A stretch of 64,000 bases of DNA from Dermacentor variabilis. Its lineage: Eukaryota > Arthropoda > Arachnida > Ixodida > Ixodidae. How positions within the stretch are numbered: position 1 is the first letter of the stretch; every line of letters starts with the position of its first letter. The stretch lies in NCBI RefSeq assembly GCF_050947875.1, contig NC_134574.1, positions 104,988,969 to 105,052,968 on the forward strand, given 5' to 3'. Below the pieces are notes generated by a model that ran no database searches, was not told where the DNA came from, and saw nothing but the letters and a program-made list of their open reading frames with translations. This document shows positions 22,940 to 34,734 of the stretch, piece after piece. The translations under genes and the position numbers were made by a program.

Positions 22940-24239
22940 TCACCCCCGTCGGAAAAAGCACCTGATTGGTGCGGCTCATCGGTCGAAGAAAGGTAAGGTT
23001 TGAGACGGCTGACGTGGATGATGTCAGAGAGGGGTGAAGGCACCGTGGCATTCAGCGGAGACACTTCATATGTGACAGGGGTCACCTGGCGAAGGATGCG
23101 GTAAGGGCCATAGTAACGCGAGAGTAATTTCTCGGAAAGACCAACATGCCGAGCTGGATACCATACTAGCACAAGAGCGCCTGGTTCGTAGTTCACGTCG
23201 TGATGGCGCTTGTCGTAACGGTACTCCTGGCGTGTCTGGGAAGCAGACAGACGAATGCGGGCAATCTGGCGTGCTTGGGTCGCTGTGGCTATTACATCCC
23301 GAGTGTACTCTGTCGGCGAGTCGAGCGTGGTCGAGAGGAGTGTCTCGAAAGGCAAAGTCGGCTCACGGCCGAAGAGGAGATAGAAGGGTGAATAGCCAGC
23401 TGTGTCGTGGCGCGAGGAATTGTAGGCGAACGTGACAAATGGTAGAGCAATGTCCCAGTCGCGGTGATCGGAGGAAACAGACAATGCGAGCATGTCCGTT
23501 AATGTGCGGTTCAGGCGTTCGGTAAGACCGTTAGTTTGAGGATGGTAAGCGGTAGTAAGTTTATGTTTAGTAGCACATGATCGAAGTAGGTCGTCTATGA
23601 CTTTGGCAAGAAAGTATCTGCCACGATCGGTGAGAAGTTGACGAGGTGCACCGTGGTGCAAGATAACGTCGTGAAGCAAGAAATCAGCGACGTCTGTAGC
23701 GCAGCTGGTCGGTAGGGCTCTAGTAATGGCATAGCGAGTTGTATAGTCCGTAGCGACGGCAATCCACCTATTTCCGTCCTCGGATATAGGGAATGGTCCA
23801 AGGAGATCAAGGCCAACGCGAAAAAAAGGGTCGGCCGGTATATCCAAAGGCTGCAGCAGTCCGGCAGGAGGCACAGCTGGTCTTTTTCGGCGTTGACACG
23901 ACTCACACGCGGCAACATAGCGCCGGACGGAGCGGTTGAGACGCGGCCAGAAAAACCGTCGCCGAATTCGGTCATAGGTCCGCATGACGCCAAGGTGTCC
24001 AGCGGTGGGAACGTCGTGCAGTTGCTGCAGTACAATCGTTTGCAGATGAGACGGAATGACGGTTAGGAGCTCGGGCCCATCGGGGTGCATGTTGCGGCGA
24101 TACAGGATGCCATTTTGTAGTACGAACATGTGAAGGGATGGGTCAGATGGATCAGAGAGCAGGCGTTCGATAATGGGGCGTAACGACTCGTCGCGTCGTT
24201 GTTCAGCGCCGTTCAGGCTGAGAGGGAAAGAACGCAGAT
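22903..24239 (-). CDS. Gypsy integrase domain
   Basis: Integrase would join the cDNA to host DNA. Visible parts are the HHCC zinc-binding domain ([10 protein letters not shown] and CESCQRRK), the catalytic core with [19 protein letters not shown] and [15 protein letters not shown] (D,D-35-E), and a C-terminal GPY/F-like module ([10 protein letters not shown]). The reading frame is open back to 24498, but the part beyond about 24239 overlaps RNase H in another frame and is not integrase. The stop at 22903 lies inside the 3' LTR, so the last residues are LTR-encoded. It lacks its own start codon. Confidence 0.9.
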
Positions 24240-26400
24240 CGGTGCGACATCCACTAAACCGTCCGGTACATCGACGGGATGACGAGACAGGCAGTCGGCG
24301 TCCTGATGTAGACGACCCGACTTGTAGACCACAGTGTAGGTGTATTCTTGCAGCCGTAGGGCCCAGCGACCGAGGCGGCCGGTGGGATCCTTGAGGGAGG
24401 AAAGCCAACAAAGGGCGTGGTGGTCGGTTGTAACTGTAAATGGTCGTCCATATATGTAGGGTCGGAACTTGCCCACCGCCCAAATGAGGGCGAGGCACTC
24501 GCGCTCAGTAATCGAGTAATTGCGCTCGGCGGGAGAGAGGAGGCGACTGGCGTAGGCGATAACGCGGTCGTGCCCACATTGGCGTTGAGCTAAAACTGCA
24601 CCGATTCCGTAGCCACTGGCGTCAGTGCGGATTTCTGTCGGAGCGGAGGGGTCAAAATGGGCGAGAACAGGAGGTGTAGTAAGCAGCGTGATGAGCTGCG
24701 AGAAAGCAGACGCTTGTTCAGAGCCCCAATAGAAAGGAACGTCTTTCCTCAGGAGGGCAGTCAGGGGACGGGCAACATGGGCGAAATTTTCCACAAACCT
24801 GCGAAAGTAAGAGCAAAGGCCCATAAAGCTGCGAACATCTTTGGCACAAGTTGGTACAGGGAAATTCTGCACAGCATGAACTTTAGCGGGGTCGGGGCGA
24901 ATGCCTGACGAATCGACAAGGTGTCCGAGCATAGTTATTTGGCGGTGACCGAAGTGGCACTTGGACGAGTTGAGCTGTAAGCCAGCGGTGCGACAAACAG
25001 AAAGAACAGATGAAAGTCTTTCAAGATGTGTCGCAAAAGTTGAAGAGAAGACGATGACGTCATCCAAGTAGCACAAACAGACGGACCATTTCAAACCACG
25101 CAAGAGCATGTCCATCATCCGTTCAAAGGTCGCCGGGGCATTGCACAAGCCAAATGGCATTACTCGGAACTGATATAGGCCGTCTGGAGTGACGAATGCG
25201 GTCTTTTCACGGTCCATGTCATCCACGGCAATTTGCCAATATCCAGAGCGAAGGTCTATAGATGAAAAATAAGTGGCACCGTGGAGACAATCCAGAGCAT
25301 CGTCAATGCGGGGAAGTGGATACACATCTTTCTTGGTGATCGTGTTTAGATGACGATAGTCAACGCAGAATCGCCAGCTGTTATCCTTCTTTTTGACGAG
25401 AACAACAGGGGACGCCCACGGACTGGAAGAGTGTTCAATAATCCCTTTGGCAAGCATCTTGTCAACCTCGCTCTGGATAACTTGTCGTTCAGAGGGCGAC
25501 ACCCGGTATGGGCGTCTGCGAACAGGTGCTGCATCGCCGGTATTTATCCGATGCGTCACGACCGTAGTTTGACGCAAAGGGCGATCGTTCAGATCGAAAA
25601 TGTCGGAGTAGGACTGGAGGAGGCCACGGAGCTGTGCGGCTTGTTGGGTGGAGAGGTCCGGTGCAATCATCTTTGTAAAGTCATCGGTCGGGGCTGATGC
25701 AGAAGGCGCAGAATGAGCAGTGGTCGAAGACGGCGCAACAGATAGAGCAGAAATGTGGCACTCGTGCGTTGGTGACAACGTGGCAAGAGACATGCCTCGA
25801 GGAACTACTTGCGGGCACTGTCCGAAATTTAGGATCGGAAGACATGTCTGATTGTCCGCAACAGAAACGATGGTGTGTGGGAAGGAGACATTGTGAGAAA
25901 GCAGGACTGACGTCGCGGGAGTGAGGACATAGTCTCCATCAGGTACAGGTGGGCTGGCTAAAACAGGGATGAAGGTTGCTGCAAGAGATGGCAGGCGTAT
26001 AAAATCCGCGGAACAAAGCTGAGCTGGAGCTTGAGCAGGAAGGTCAATGGGAACAGGTAGGGGTAAGTCAAGTTGTACGACACCGGCGGAACAGTCAATC
26101 AGAGCAGAATGGGCGGACAAAAAGTCGAGTCCGAGGATCACATTGTGAGGGCAACGTTCAAGCACACTAAACAAAACGGACGTGTGGCGACCGGCGACAC
26201 TGACACGAGCAGTACACATTCCAAGCACAGCCGGAGTTCCACCATCGGCGACCTGGAGCGTCGAGTCGGAGCAGGGGTAAATACCTTTTTCAAGCGCGTT
26301 CGAAGCTCCGCACTCATGATGGAAATTTGGGCTCCAGTGTCGATGAGTGCTGTAACGGGCAAACCATCTACGTCCACGTCCAGAAGGTTCCGATTAGTAG
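24213..26400 (-). CDS. Gypsy protease (frameshifted) / reverse transcriptase / RNase H
   Basis: An aspartic protease begins in one frame with the active site [14 protein letters not shown] (about 26330) and continues after a frameshift near 26260 in the main 671-codon frame with [11 protein letters not shown] follows: the [12 protein letters not shown] entry, [29 protein letters not shown] and catalytic [10 protein letters not shown], all intact. RNase H follows with [28 protein letters not shown] and [10 protein letters not shown]. The frame ends at 24213 soon after [13 protein letters not shown]. The integrase continues in another frame after a one-base shift near 24230. In living relatives these would be one polyprotein. 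Confidence 0.9.
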
Positions 26401-26436
26401 GCAGGGTCAGCAGAGGAATTTCAGGCCGGTGTTCTA

Positions 26437-26687
26437 GAGCAGCGTCACCTCCAGGAGCTGCCCCAGTTAGTTTCCCGTCGGAGAGCGGCGACGGTAAGCT
26501 GGGGATGGAGAGCGACGCAGCTGGGGCGAACGGGAGCGGCGACTATGTGGTGATGGCGATCGGCTGGTCGCGGTGGCTCGAGCGTTGTCAGGTGCGTCTT
26601 CAACCTCGGTGGAGAGTGATGGCGGGCGAGGATGACTGTCGGGGGCGACGACGGGGCCGCGGTTGAACTCTCTCCTTCGGAAGACAT
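26437..26687 (-). pseudogene. Gag remnant (N-terminal leader joined to C-terminal tail)
   Basis: The ATG at 26687 opens MSSEGESSTAAPSSPPTVILA. Within a few codons the frame enters what looks like an SP/RS-rich Gag C-terminal tail, partly in a shifted frame. The capsid and any zinc knuckle, which take several hundred codons in relatives, are absent, so the central gag appears deleted. The protease frame overlaps the gag end. The deletion is inferred from expected family length, not from an aligned intact copy. Confidence 0.55.
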
Positions 26688-26732
26688 GGCGGCCAGGTTA
26701 CGTCCGCTGCGGAGCTCCGTCTTGCTCGATTA

Positions 26733-26749
26733 CCCCGCACGTCCACCAA
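26733..26749 (-). promoter_or_regulatory. Candidate primer-binding site
   Basis: Just inside the 5' LTR on the coding strand, after four bases, comes TGGTGGACGTGCGGGG. It begins with TGG, as expected for pairing to a tRNA 3'-CCA end. The tRNA was not identified. Confidence 0.5.
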
Positions 26750-26752
26750 TGA

Positions 26753-26904
26753 TGTTACGGGAAGGAAGAAGCGTTCGTCTATTTACAGGTAGCTTTTAAT
26801 GGCTGAGCCAACAAGCGTAGAGCATCGATCTTGCTAAAACACTTCTTCGTCGTCTCCAAGACCACCATCAGCGTCGTCTTCTTTCCACATTACCGACTGT
26901 GACA
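26753..26904 (-). repeat. 5' LTR of the Ty3/gypsy element
   Basis: Apparently identical to the other LTR over all 152 bp. For the minus-strand element this is the promoter-bearing copy. Confidence 0.92.
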
Positions 26905-26908
26905 ATAT

Positions 26909-27839
26909 CCACAGCAATGTTTCTTGTGGCCTAGCATCGCTCACGCACTTTATGCGGTATTGCTTATGATCTTAGAAACATGTGTACCGACGCCACCATT
27001 CGCTGATTACGTGTGGCGAGGAAAATGTGGTACAGATGTCCGAACATGAATGTGCTGCAGTGGAACAAAGCGACGCAACAAGCGAATCTTGCCTGATAGA
27101 GTGTGGTTGAGTGTGTCTGGCTCTTAAGTCTTCACTGTTGCAAGGTCATGAGTTCGTATCACCGTGGTGGTGGAGATGGAAAAAAGTCGGAAACCAGTCT
27201 ATCTGCGAAAACGTTAGTTTTTTTTAGTTTCGGGTGACTATTTTTTTTAGAAGGGTTTATTGCTACAAATACCATAATCATTATTCTTAAAACCTTCACG
27301 GAATGGGGATTTGGCTTAAACTGCGCATGTTAAATGCCTTCACAACGTGTGTTAGTTTCTAGATTTAATGCTGAACTTCGGTAAAACATGTCTCCCGGCT
27401 GTACCACCCCGATTCTTCACAATCGCTGCGTTCCTTCAACTCCGCCCACTTTAAGGTCATAAGGAATGACATCGCAATTCAAAGCCGATTATCAAGTCTT
27501 GCGAGTACATAATGGCCGACACTAAAAGCATAGATTTACAGTGCTCAAAGCAGCCATGTACTCGTACAGTGCCCTATTGTTGTCTTGTGTGAAACTCGTG
27601 CAAGAAGTGAAGCATGCTATGGGGGGTGGGGAGGGGTAAATATATAGCTCCCCCCAAAAAAGAAAAGTAAAGCGAGGAAGTAGCCATTATGCCATACGAC
27701 CATCAGCTTTCACAACGGTTGAAAAAGCTGGGATGCCGGCATGGTGTGGACGCATTTGGTCTAGACACAAAGAAGGCGGGTGGTGTCGGCGCATCAGACT
27801 CCAGGCGTGTGGAGCAAGGAGCGGCGGCAAAGGATGCCT
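26909..27839. other. No gene recognised; possible SINE head near 27115-27165
   Basis: TGGCTCTTAAGTCT (A-box-like) and GAGTTCGTATC (B-box-like) lie about 40 bp apart, suggestive of a tRNA-derived SINE head, but no body or tail is recognised. The remainder is anonymous. Confidence 0.3.
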
Positions 27840-28200
27840 ATACCTTGTAAGGCACGCTTTCAAGTTCGTGGGCTGTACCGCTTCCGCAGCCTACAGCATT
27901 CCCTTCGTGTGCCGCCCCATTTACGTGGGTCAATCAGTGCGGTGCCCTAAATGTACGCCTGAGGGAGCACCAAATCACGCTAAAAAGGCAGTCTGTTCAC
28001 CCTACTCAGCAACGTATAGCCTTGACTGTGCGCACACAGCAGAATTCGTGCGGACCGAAGTTTCAATTCGCTGCGCAGAGCAACTGGCCTGTCAAACTTG
28101 TGAGACCTAGCCATAACGTACAAAGATCAGGATCAAGTTATGTTAGCCCTCAGCAGCCCTCTAGGAAGAACAAATTCCCATTTTTTTTATTACGCAAACC
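27840..28200 (+). pseudogene. Penelope-like element, GIY-YIG endonuclease remnant
   Basis: The plus-strand frame has AAYSIPFVCRPIYVGQS, a recognisable GIY-YIG core (the usual form is YxIPxxCGxxYIGQT). After a frameshift near 27945 the next frame gives NVRLREHQ, the conserved Arg/Glu segment that follows. Further shifts yield a decayed match to the VSxPSxxLxxKE block near the C-terminus at about 28140. The upstream RT is not recognised. This is old, frameshifted and 5'-truncated. It is more diverged than the copy at 59.6-60.4 kb. Confidence 0.62.
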
Positions 28201-28252
28201 GGGGACAGTCGAGCTGCCCACTGCTTTGTCGTTGTATGACTTTTTATGTTTT

Positions 28253-28588
<336 letters not shown>

Positions 28589-28592
28589 ATAT

Positions 28593-28902
28593 TGTTGCGG
28601 TACAACAGACTCGTGAGAGACCGACCGAGCAAGGGACCAGCGATAAGGAAGACTAAGGAGACAATCTGCGCTCTGGGCGTCAGCTCGACTCCATCGTTGT
28701 TTCTCAACGGCTTGTACCTAGAACTTCCACCACAATGCTACGAGTGGAGGAACACAGGCAAAGTAGACTATATATGAAATCTATTTACAAGAGCCGGTCA
28801 GCCAGAGATCATTATCCCTCGCCCAACGCCCAGATAGCATTCTTCGTCTTCCGTTCTGCTAGGACCTTGGGCCATTCTTTTAGAGTCTGTTGCATTCCAA
28901 CA
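28593..28902 (-). repeat. Probable solo LTR of a Ty3/gypsy-type element
   Basis: A 310-bp unit begins TGTTGCGGTACAACAG and ends GCATTCCAACA (TG...CA), flanked on both sides by ATAT (28589-28592 and 28903-28906). No coding sequence adjoins it. The minus strand is the more LTR-like direction, since it contains TTTCATATATAGTC as a TATA-like motif. This fits LTR-LTR recombination leaving a solo LTR. No second copy occurs in the window, so confirmation needs a genome search. Confidence 0.6.
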
Positions 28903-28909
28903 ATATCTG

Positions 28910-31544
28910 TGTATATTGTGCGCATTTAAATTATGCACGTCGTCTTCCTCATTGGTGCACAACCATCAACATCACTTTGTAAATTCATTGTCGGTGCGCC
29001 AGCTCGTGCTTTTGGAATAAAGCGTCAAGTAAAACCATTGCTTCTCAAGTGGCGAAATTGCGTTTAGACCTACGGATAAAGATCGTCGTACGCAGGATGT
29101 TTCACGTAACTTTCCCTAAAGATCTAAAGAAATGCTTAACTGCTGCTGGGTAAAACCAACAACACGTGGTTTGCCGTCATATGGCCCTCCTCAAAATATA
29201 TTTTTTTTGTTCTGCCTAATGATTTTTCACCTGAGGGCAAATATTCGAAATTATTCATACAGATCTAATAGAAGTTGCTAAGCTCCAACAGATCCTACCA
29301 TCTCAATTATTCTCTGCAGTACTACCTTCGCAGCGGACGTCAGGAGGCTTGCGTCAGTTTTGAAATTGATTCATTGCACAGGCTTTCGACTACTAAACAT
29401 GCCTTAGCTGCAAAGCCTCGAACATTCTTGTTTTACGGGCCCTCAAAACGATAAAAGCAAAGGATGCAAATCAAGATGAAGCTGCAAACAACTTGCGTGT
29501 AATGGTAGGGCCTATAGATAAAGTAAGGGGAACACGCTCAGTAATGGATTCGCTGCACGGAACTGAACAGTGAATGACTTTACCGCGAAGGCATCGCAAT
29601 TGTGGCTGGCCAACGAACGGGCAAACAAGAGGCACAGCCCAATGTGGTTCGTGTCCGCAGGCAGAGTTGGCACGCCTTGATTGGGAAGCGTAGCTCCTGC
29701 GTTGGAGCGGGCTAGGCGAAGCGTTTGTATGCTCAGAGCGAGGAGGCGATATCATCGATGTGCCGCGCAGGCAAACAGAGCGGACCGTTGGGGCAAAAGG
29801 TCCAGTTTACCAATTCATTCCGACGTAGGCCGTAGGAAGGACACAAGGTCGCTGCTGCCTGTGGTGTACCTAGAAGTAAAGACGACCACGGTGTTTGAAG
29901 CTACGGTTTGTTAGCTTTGTTTCCTCTAACATTACCTAGAAGCGACCGTGTCTGCACCTTTCAGAAACGTGAGGATTTTGTGTACAATGACTCCACCGGA
30001 AGGACTGCGGTGCACTTTTAGCGAAAGAAAGTATTTGTTTGGACTGCCGATACGAGTTTCATTGCAGATGGCATACTGATACGACTGAGCATATCACTTA
30101 AACGGTAACGCTTAATTAACTAACCAGCCCTGCGCCTCATCCTTTCGCCATTACCATTTCCATTTATGCAGCTTACGTGCCGTCAACATGGTCGACTTAC
30201 TTGTTGAGCTGTGGCAGTGGATATGGGCTTCCGGCTGCTGAGAAGGATGCCGAGGACTCAGTTCCCGCAAATAGCGTTCCATGTTTGTCGGAAGTCGAGT
30301 CCAAAACATGCTCGTGTACCGTGGCTTCGGTGCACGTTAAGGGAGTTGAGCTGCTCGAAATTATTCCAGAGCTCAAACTGCAGCTTCTACTAACAGGCAG
30401 TGGAAAATGAAGCATAATATTTAACGACCAACTCCGGACGGTTTTTAGGCTTGACTGGTATAAACAATTTTTTTTCTACGTGCTATCATGCCACTCTGAT
30501 CATCTGTGCAAAATAGCACAGCAGAAAGTTACCTGGATTCACTGAATATACTAATTTAAAATTTGTCATACATGCTCCAAGATCGCGCCCACGAACGTAC
30601 ATCTTTTTTTGTGGGCCACCCTGTGCTTGTTGACGTCAGCACCTATTCCGCAAGGCAGACATCGGTGATCGAGAAGCGGATGCCTACCAAGGAGTGCCAG
30701 TGAGCGCATCTTTGTTCAGCGTAATCAACTAGATAACGACACAGGACCTGCAAATAAGAATGTCTGGTCATATGTAGCTCTACAGCACGCAGGTCTCTTA
30801 CTAGACCTTCCATTCATATTACCAGAATGATAGAAACGGAACACATATAGCAGATGCAGGCGCCGCAAACGCCGATAGCATGAATTAAAACCCTCGCAAC
30901 AACCAAAATTGTTTAACAGCAAGCTCTTAATTAAACAGCGCACGGCATTGAACGGCTTATTCTTTAATTTTTTTTTATATTTGGGGCTTGACGCTAGTTT
31001 TCGGGCTCGCAAAACCACATTAGCGTAATCTCTTGAAAAAGGACGCCCTGCCGAGCTTCTTAGCGCTAACGGAGCGCAGGCGCCGATGTCATCGCACGAA
31101 GCGACTCTCCAAGATACACTGTTAAATTTCGGCTTTGATATAATACCAGTACACAATCGAACGTTTGGCGAAAAATAGCCTCCTCGGCCGCACGTTGCGC
31201 TGCTCCGGGGTGAAATATGAAAGGGAGAGATAGAGGTGCCGTTCCGCCTACTGCCTGCAGCCCTTCTTGCACTTTTCCTTCTTTCTGTGCCGATGTATCT
31301 CGCAAGCGGTGAATAACAAAATAATATGACCGGGCGACGCAGCTGTCATACCGAACATTTTCTCAAGCACGTGACAAAATTTACGCAGATAAAACGCGTC
31401 TAGGTCATATTCGAACGAAACCAATTTCATTCGCAGGTCTGCCCCCGCAAGGTAGACTATTAAGCTTTTAAAGGTTCACGATGGAGGTGCAAACAGAAAA
31501 AGGAACGGTTCCTTCTCCCTTCTTTTTCTGACTCACGCCGCTGT
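28910..31544. other. No gene recognised
   Basis: ORFs up to 143 codons (30725-31156, minus) show no domain. An AATAAAG motif occurs near 29017. I see no RNA gene or repeat. Confidence 0.4.
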
Positions 31545-32445
31545 GACGCGAGTGAGGGAGGGAGTGAAATAACTTTATTAGGTCCAGAGAAGACGCAGGG
31601 GAGGCCCCGCGCCACCCGGCTAGTCCCACGTAGTAACCGCCAAGCCGAGCTTGACGGCCCGATCGCGCGCACTCTGGACGGCCAGGGTTTGGTCACGGAG
31701 TTCGGGGCTGCCCAAGAGCGTAGCCCACCTATCCTCACTGAAGGAGGAGCCGATGGCTTCGCACTCCCACAACACATGGTTCAATGTTGCCCTTAGTCCA
31801 CAGGCAGGGCAGTCCGCACTGGGATATCTTTCATGGTATATGGCATGAAGAACGCGAGGTTAGGGTACGCACGGGCTTGTAAAAGTCGAAGGGTAACCGC
31901 CTGCCTATACCCGTCTTGACAGATAGTAGTGTGTGGTGATTTCATTATACGTAAGCAAGGGTTCCCCGCGGGGCAGGGGGACTGCTGAGGCGGCGCGGTC
32001 AGTGAGTCCTCGCGCGGCCTCGTGTGCGCCCTCGTTAGGGTTAGAGCGAGAACCCTCAATCGACCCCAAGTGAGCGGGAAACCAAATGAGAGAATGCGGA
32101 AAGATACTTTTGGCGCTTTGGAGAATGCGGAGGGCCTGGGGGGAGACCATACCGGTTTGGTAGGCCTTAATGGCTGCCTTGGAATCACTATATATTGCCT
32201 CTCTGCGACCATCGAGCACAGCCAGCGCGATTGCAACCTGTTCGGCTACCACGGGCCTCGAAGTGCGTACCGTAGCGCAGCAAATGAGCCTTGAATTGGA
32301 GTCTACGATGGAGACGGCGAATGCCTCTTGTTGGACATATGCCGCGGCATCCACGAAGCTTGCCTCAATGTGGTTATTGCGGACACGCTCTGTGACGCGA
32401 GACCTGTGGCCGACGTGTCTGTGTTACGCGTTCGTACGCTATCTT
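31545..32445 (-). pseudogene. 5'-truncated LINE with frameshifted RNase H
   Basis: Same broad lineage as 20.4-21.4 kb. The minus strand reads FVDAAAYVQQE (first Asp of RNase H), VAEQVAIALAVLDG, AIYSDSKAAIKAY and WFPAHLGSIEG. It then continues as NEGAHEAARGLTDRA and LLTYNEITTHYYLSRRV. A frameshift near 31905 moves to the frame ending with HVLWECEAIGSSFSEDRW and a stop near 31620. The C-terminal zinc cluster is degraded and the expected GNE before AHEAARG is lost. The 3' UTR ends around 31545 at GGACCTAATAAAGTTATTTC, a polyadenylation-like end. The RT is absent. Confidence 0.78.
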
Positions 32446-33103
32446 TCATAAAGGTGACGATAGTACATTGTTTTCTTTTTTGACCATTGACCGTTTTAGG
32501 ACGCAGCTCTTAGGCACCCGTTCCTGCGCCGAGCATCGGGATCACTTGTAACCGAACGAACGAGCACCGCGAAAGATGAGAGAAACGCAGCGCGCTGCGG
32601 GGGTTGAAAAAAGCGGGGTGAGCAAAGAGGCAAGAGGAGGAAAGCGGAGAGGAGGGTGCTGCGGAACCATGAGACGGAAAATGTAAAGCTCCCTTTTTTT
32701 TTTATTGATATGATATAAGGAGATGTTGGCGCACAATTTAAGGTGCCGGCTACTCCTCTTGTCTTGAGTGGTTCCGTCATACATCGTACAGGGTTCAAGG
32801 TTACATATCAAATAGTCTTTTCACACAAGCACAGGACTTATCACGCAACGTTTCCACAGGAAGACTATGACGTGAGGAACACATGGTACATACAATATAC
32901 AATGTCTCCATACTTATGTAGATGAAAGTCTCAAAACTACAAAAGATATTGTCGCCTAATAACACATTGTCTAGTCAGCGGGTGGTACATACATCGTGTA
33001 AATGCATTATCACATACAGTAACAACAGAACAGTCAACATAACACAATTCACAAACAGTTGGATATATACAGTGACAATGAAATGAGCGGAACAATGAAA
33101 GCG
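32446..33103. other. Spacer and probable 3' UTR of the next LINE
   Basis: A T10 run at 32695-32704 could be the poly(A) of the minus-strand LINE whose coding part begins at 33104. If so, about 400 bp of this interval is its 3' UTR. No ORF of note. Confidence 0.35.
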
Positions 33104-34734
33104 CTAATAACGTCCAGCAATGCCGCTGTCTTCAAGAAAAGTCTTTAGTGCTTTTAAAGCGATCTTCTGCAGGACCGTTGTTGGCCAAGGACCCAAAAGT
33201 TTCCTTAAACTGAAAAGTCTGCGATCTAATTTAAATAGCGCTGATTTAAGTCGGCTTCTTGGTGTGTCGTGATGTGGGCAATCTAGAAGGAGGTGATATA
33301 TATCTTCGTCTACAAATCCACAATCACATTTGGGGGTTTCCGCACGGCCAATTCTGTGTAAGAAATGCTTTGTGTAGGCAGTGCCTAGCCTTAATTGATG
33401 AATAAGGGTTTCCATAGTTCTATCTAATGACAATGAAAATTTGAATTCAATAAGTGGATCAATATGGTATAAGTCCGAGCTCTTAGAATTCTGGTCAAAC
33501 CAAGTGTTTCTAGACATTTTGAGAGACATTGTCCTTATAATGCAGCGTAATTCATTCTTTGATATTGGGAGCGGTGCCGTATCATCTTTGAGGTGCGCTT
33601 GTAGTGCTGCTTCATCGGCTGCTGTGTTGCCAGGAATGTCGCAATGCCCTGGTATCCACTGGAATGCTATTGCATGTTTCGCTTCATTTGGTTTTGCGAG
33701 GTTTTTAAGTGTTTCATATATTCTACTGTCACTGAATGTTTTCCTCATTGTGTTGCAGAGTGATGTTAGAGCCGCCTGTGAATCGCTGAAAATTACCGAT
33801 TTTTGCGCATCTCTTACTGATAATATAAATTTTATCGCACAAAGGATTGCGAACAGTTCAGCCGTTGTAGACGAAGTCGCACGAGATAACTTAAATGATT
33901 CTTGTTTGTTGAGGTGCGGTATAATGAAGAAGTTGAAGAGGTTGCTGTACTGGAGCCATCTGTATAGACGTGTGTTTATCCTGAATACCGCATATATATC
34001 TGGTACAGCGCTAGTTGTTGAGCAGCTCGAATGAACATGTCTGTTTTGCTGAATATCCCATCTACTGACAATTCGATTTTTGGAACCGTAAGCAGCCATG
34101 GAGGATATTCGATGTCTGAGTTCCAAAATTCATTTCTTGGCAATATGTGAAGATTTTCTTGAATTTCTTTATGAACATAACTTCTATCTCGTTTCATTAT
34201 GTCTAGAGCCAATGGGTGGTTTTTATGCTGGGCTTGAAGACGGAAATAATGCCGGCATGTTTCTGTAGTTCGCATAACTGGAAATGGTGATTGGCGAGCC
34301 TCAGCTATTACAAGAGAACTAGAAGTCGCTCGTGGAACTCCTAGACATAGGCGTAGTCCTCTAGCTAAAAGTCTTTGAACTCGCTCTTCTGACGTGTGGG
34401 AAAGTCAGTGTAAGATGGGCGCGGAATACGCAACTTTTTGTCGTATTAATGCATTGTAAACAATTAGCATGGACGATACTGATCCGCCCCATGATGTGCC
34501 TGCAAGTCTGCGAAGTACGGTCACTACGGCATTGACCTCGTTTTCGAGTTTCTTTATGTGGGGTGCCCAGGATAGCTGCCTATCAAGTATTATGCCTAGA
34601 AATCGATGCTGTGTGACAATCATTAGAGGGTGTCCTTCCAGATTAAGAGTGGAATTTTTTAACTGCCTTCGAGCGAAGGGCAATACAGCTGTCTTTGCGT
34701 GTGATAGTACCATTCCTCTCTCTCTCAAAAATTT
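33104..34734 (-). pseudogene. 5'-truncated LINE: RT thumb and RNase H with frameshifts
   Basis: Starting at 34734, the minus strand gives FLRERGMVLSHAKTAVLPF and HRFLGIILDRQLSWAPHIKKL (post-catalytic RT region), then QRLLARGLRLCLGVPRAT. After shifts it gives WLLTVPKIELSVDGIF. The 340-codon frame (33104-34126) then carries RNase H: TTAELFAILCAI (Glu), VIFSDSQAALTSL (Asp) and WIPGHCDIPGNTAADEAA (His and Asp). The first Asp region is decayed. The C-terminal CDCGFVDEDIYHLLLDC zinc cluster is intact. At least three frame changes are present. The upstream edge abuts the end of a TIR element exactly. Confidence 0.85.

Larger units (their letters stand above)
22788..26904 (-). mobile_element. Ty3/gypsy LTR retrotransposon, recent but defective
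   Basis: A 4117-bp element lies between two 152-bp LTRs that match at every base I compared, flanked by ATAT at 22784-22787 and 26905-26908. Coding is on the minus strand in the order gag remnant, protease, RT, RNase H, integrase, which is the Ty3/gypsy order. Defects: most of gag is missing, and there are frameshifts near 26260 (protease) and near 24230 (between RNase H and integrase). No env-like ORF is present. Identical LTRs imply recent insertion, so the gag loss probably predates or accompanied insertion and mobilisation would have relied on a helper. Confidence 0.93.
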
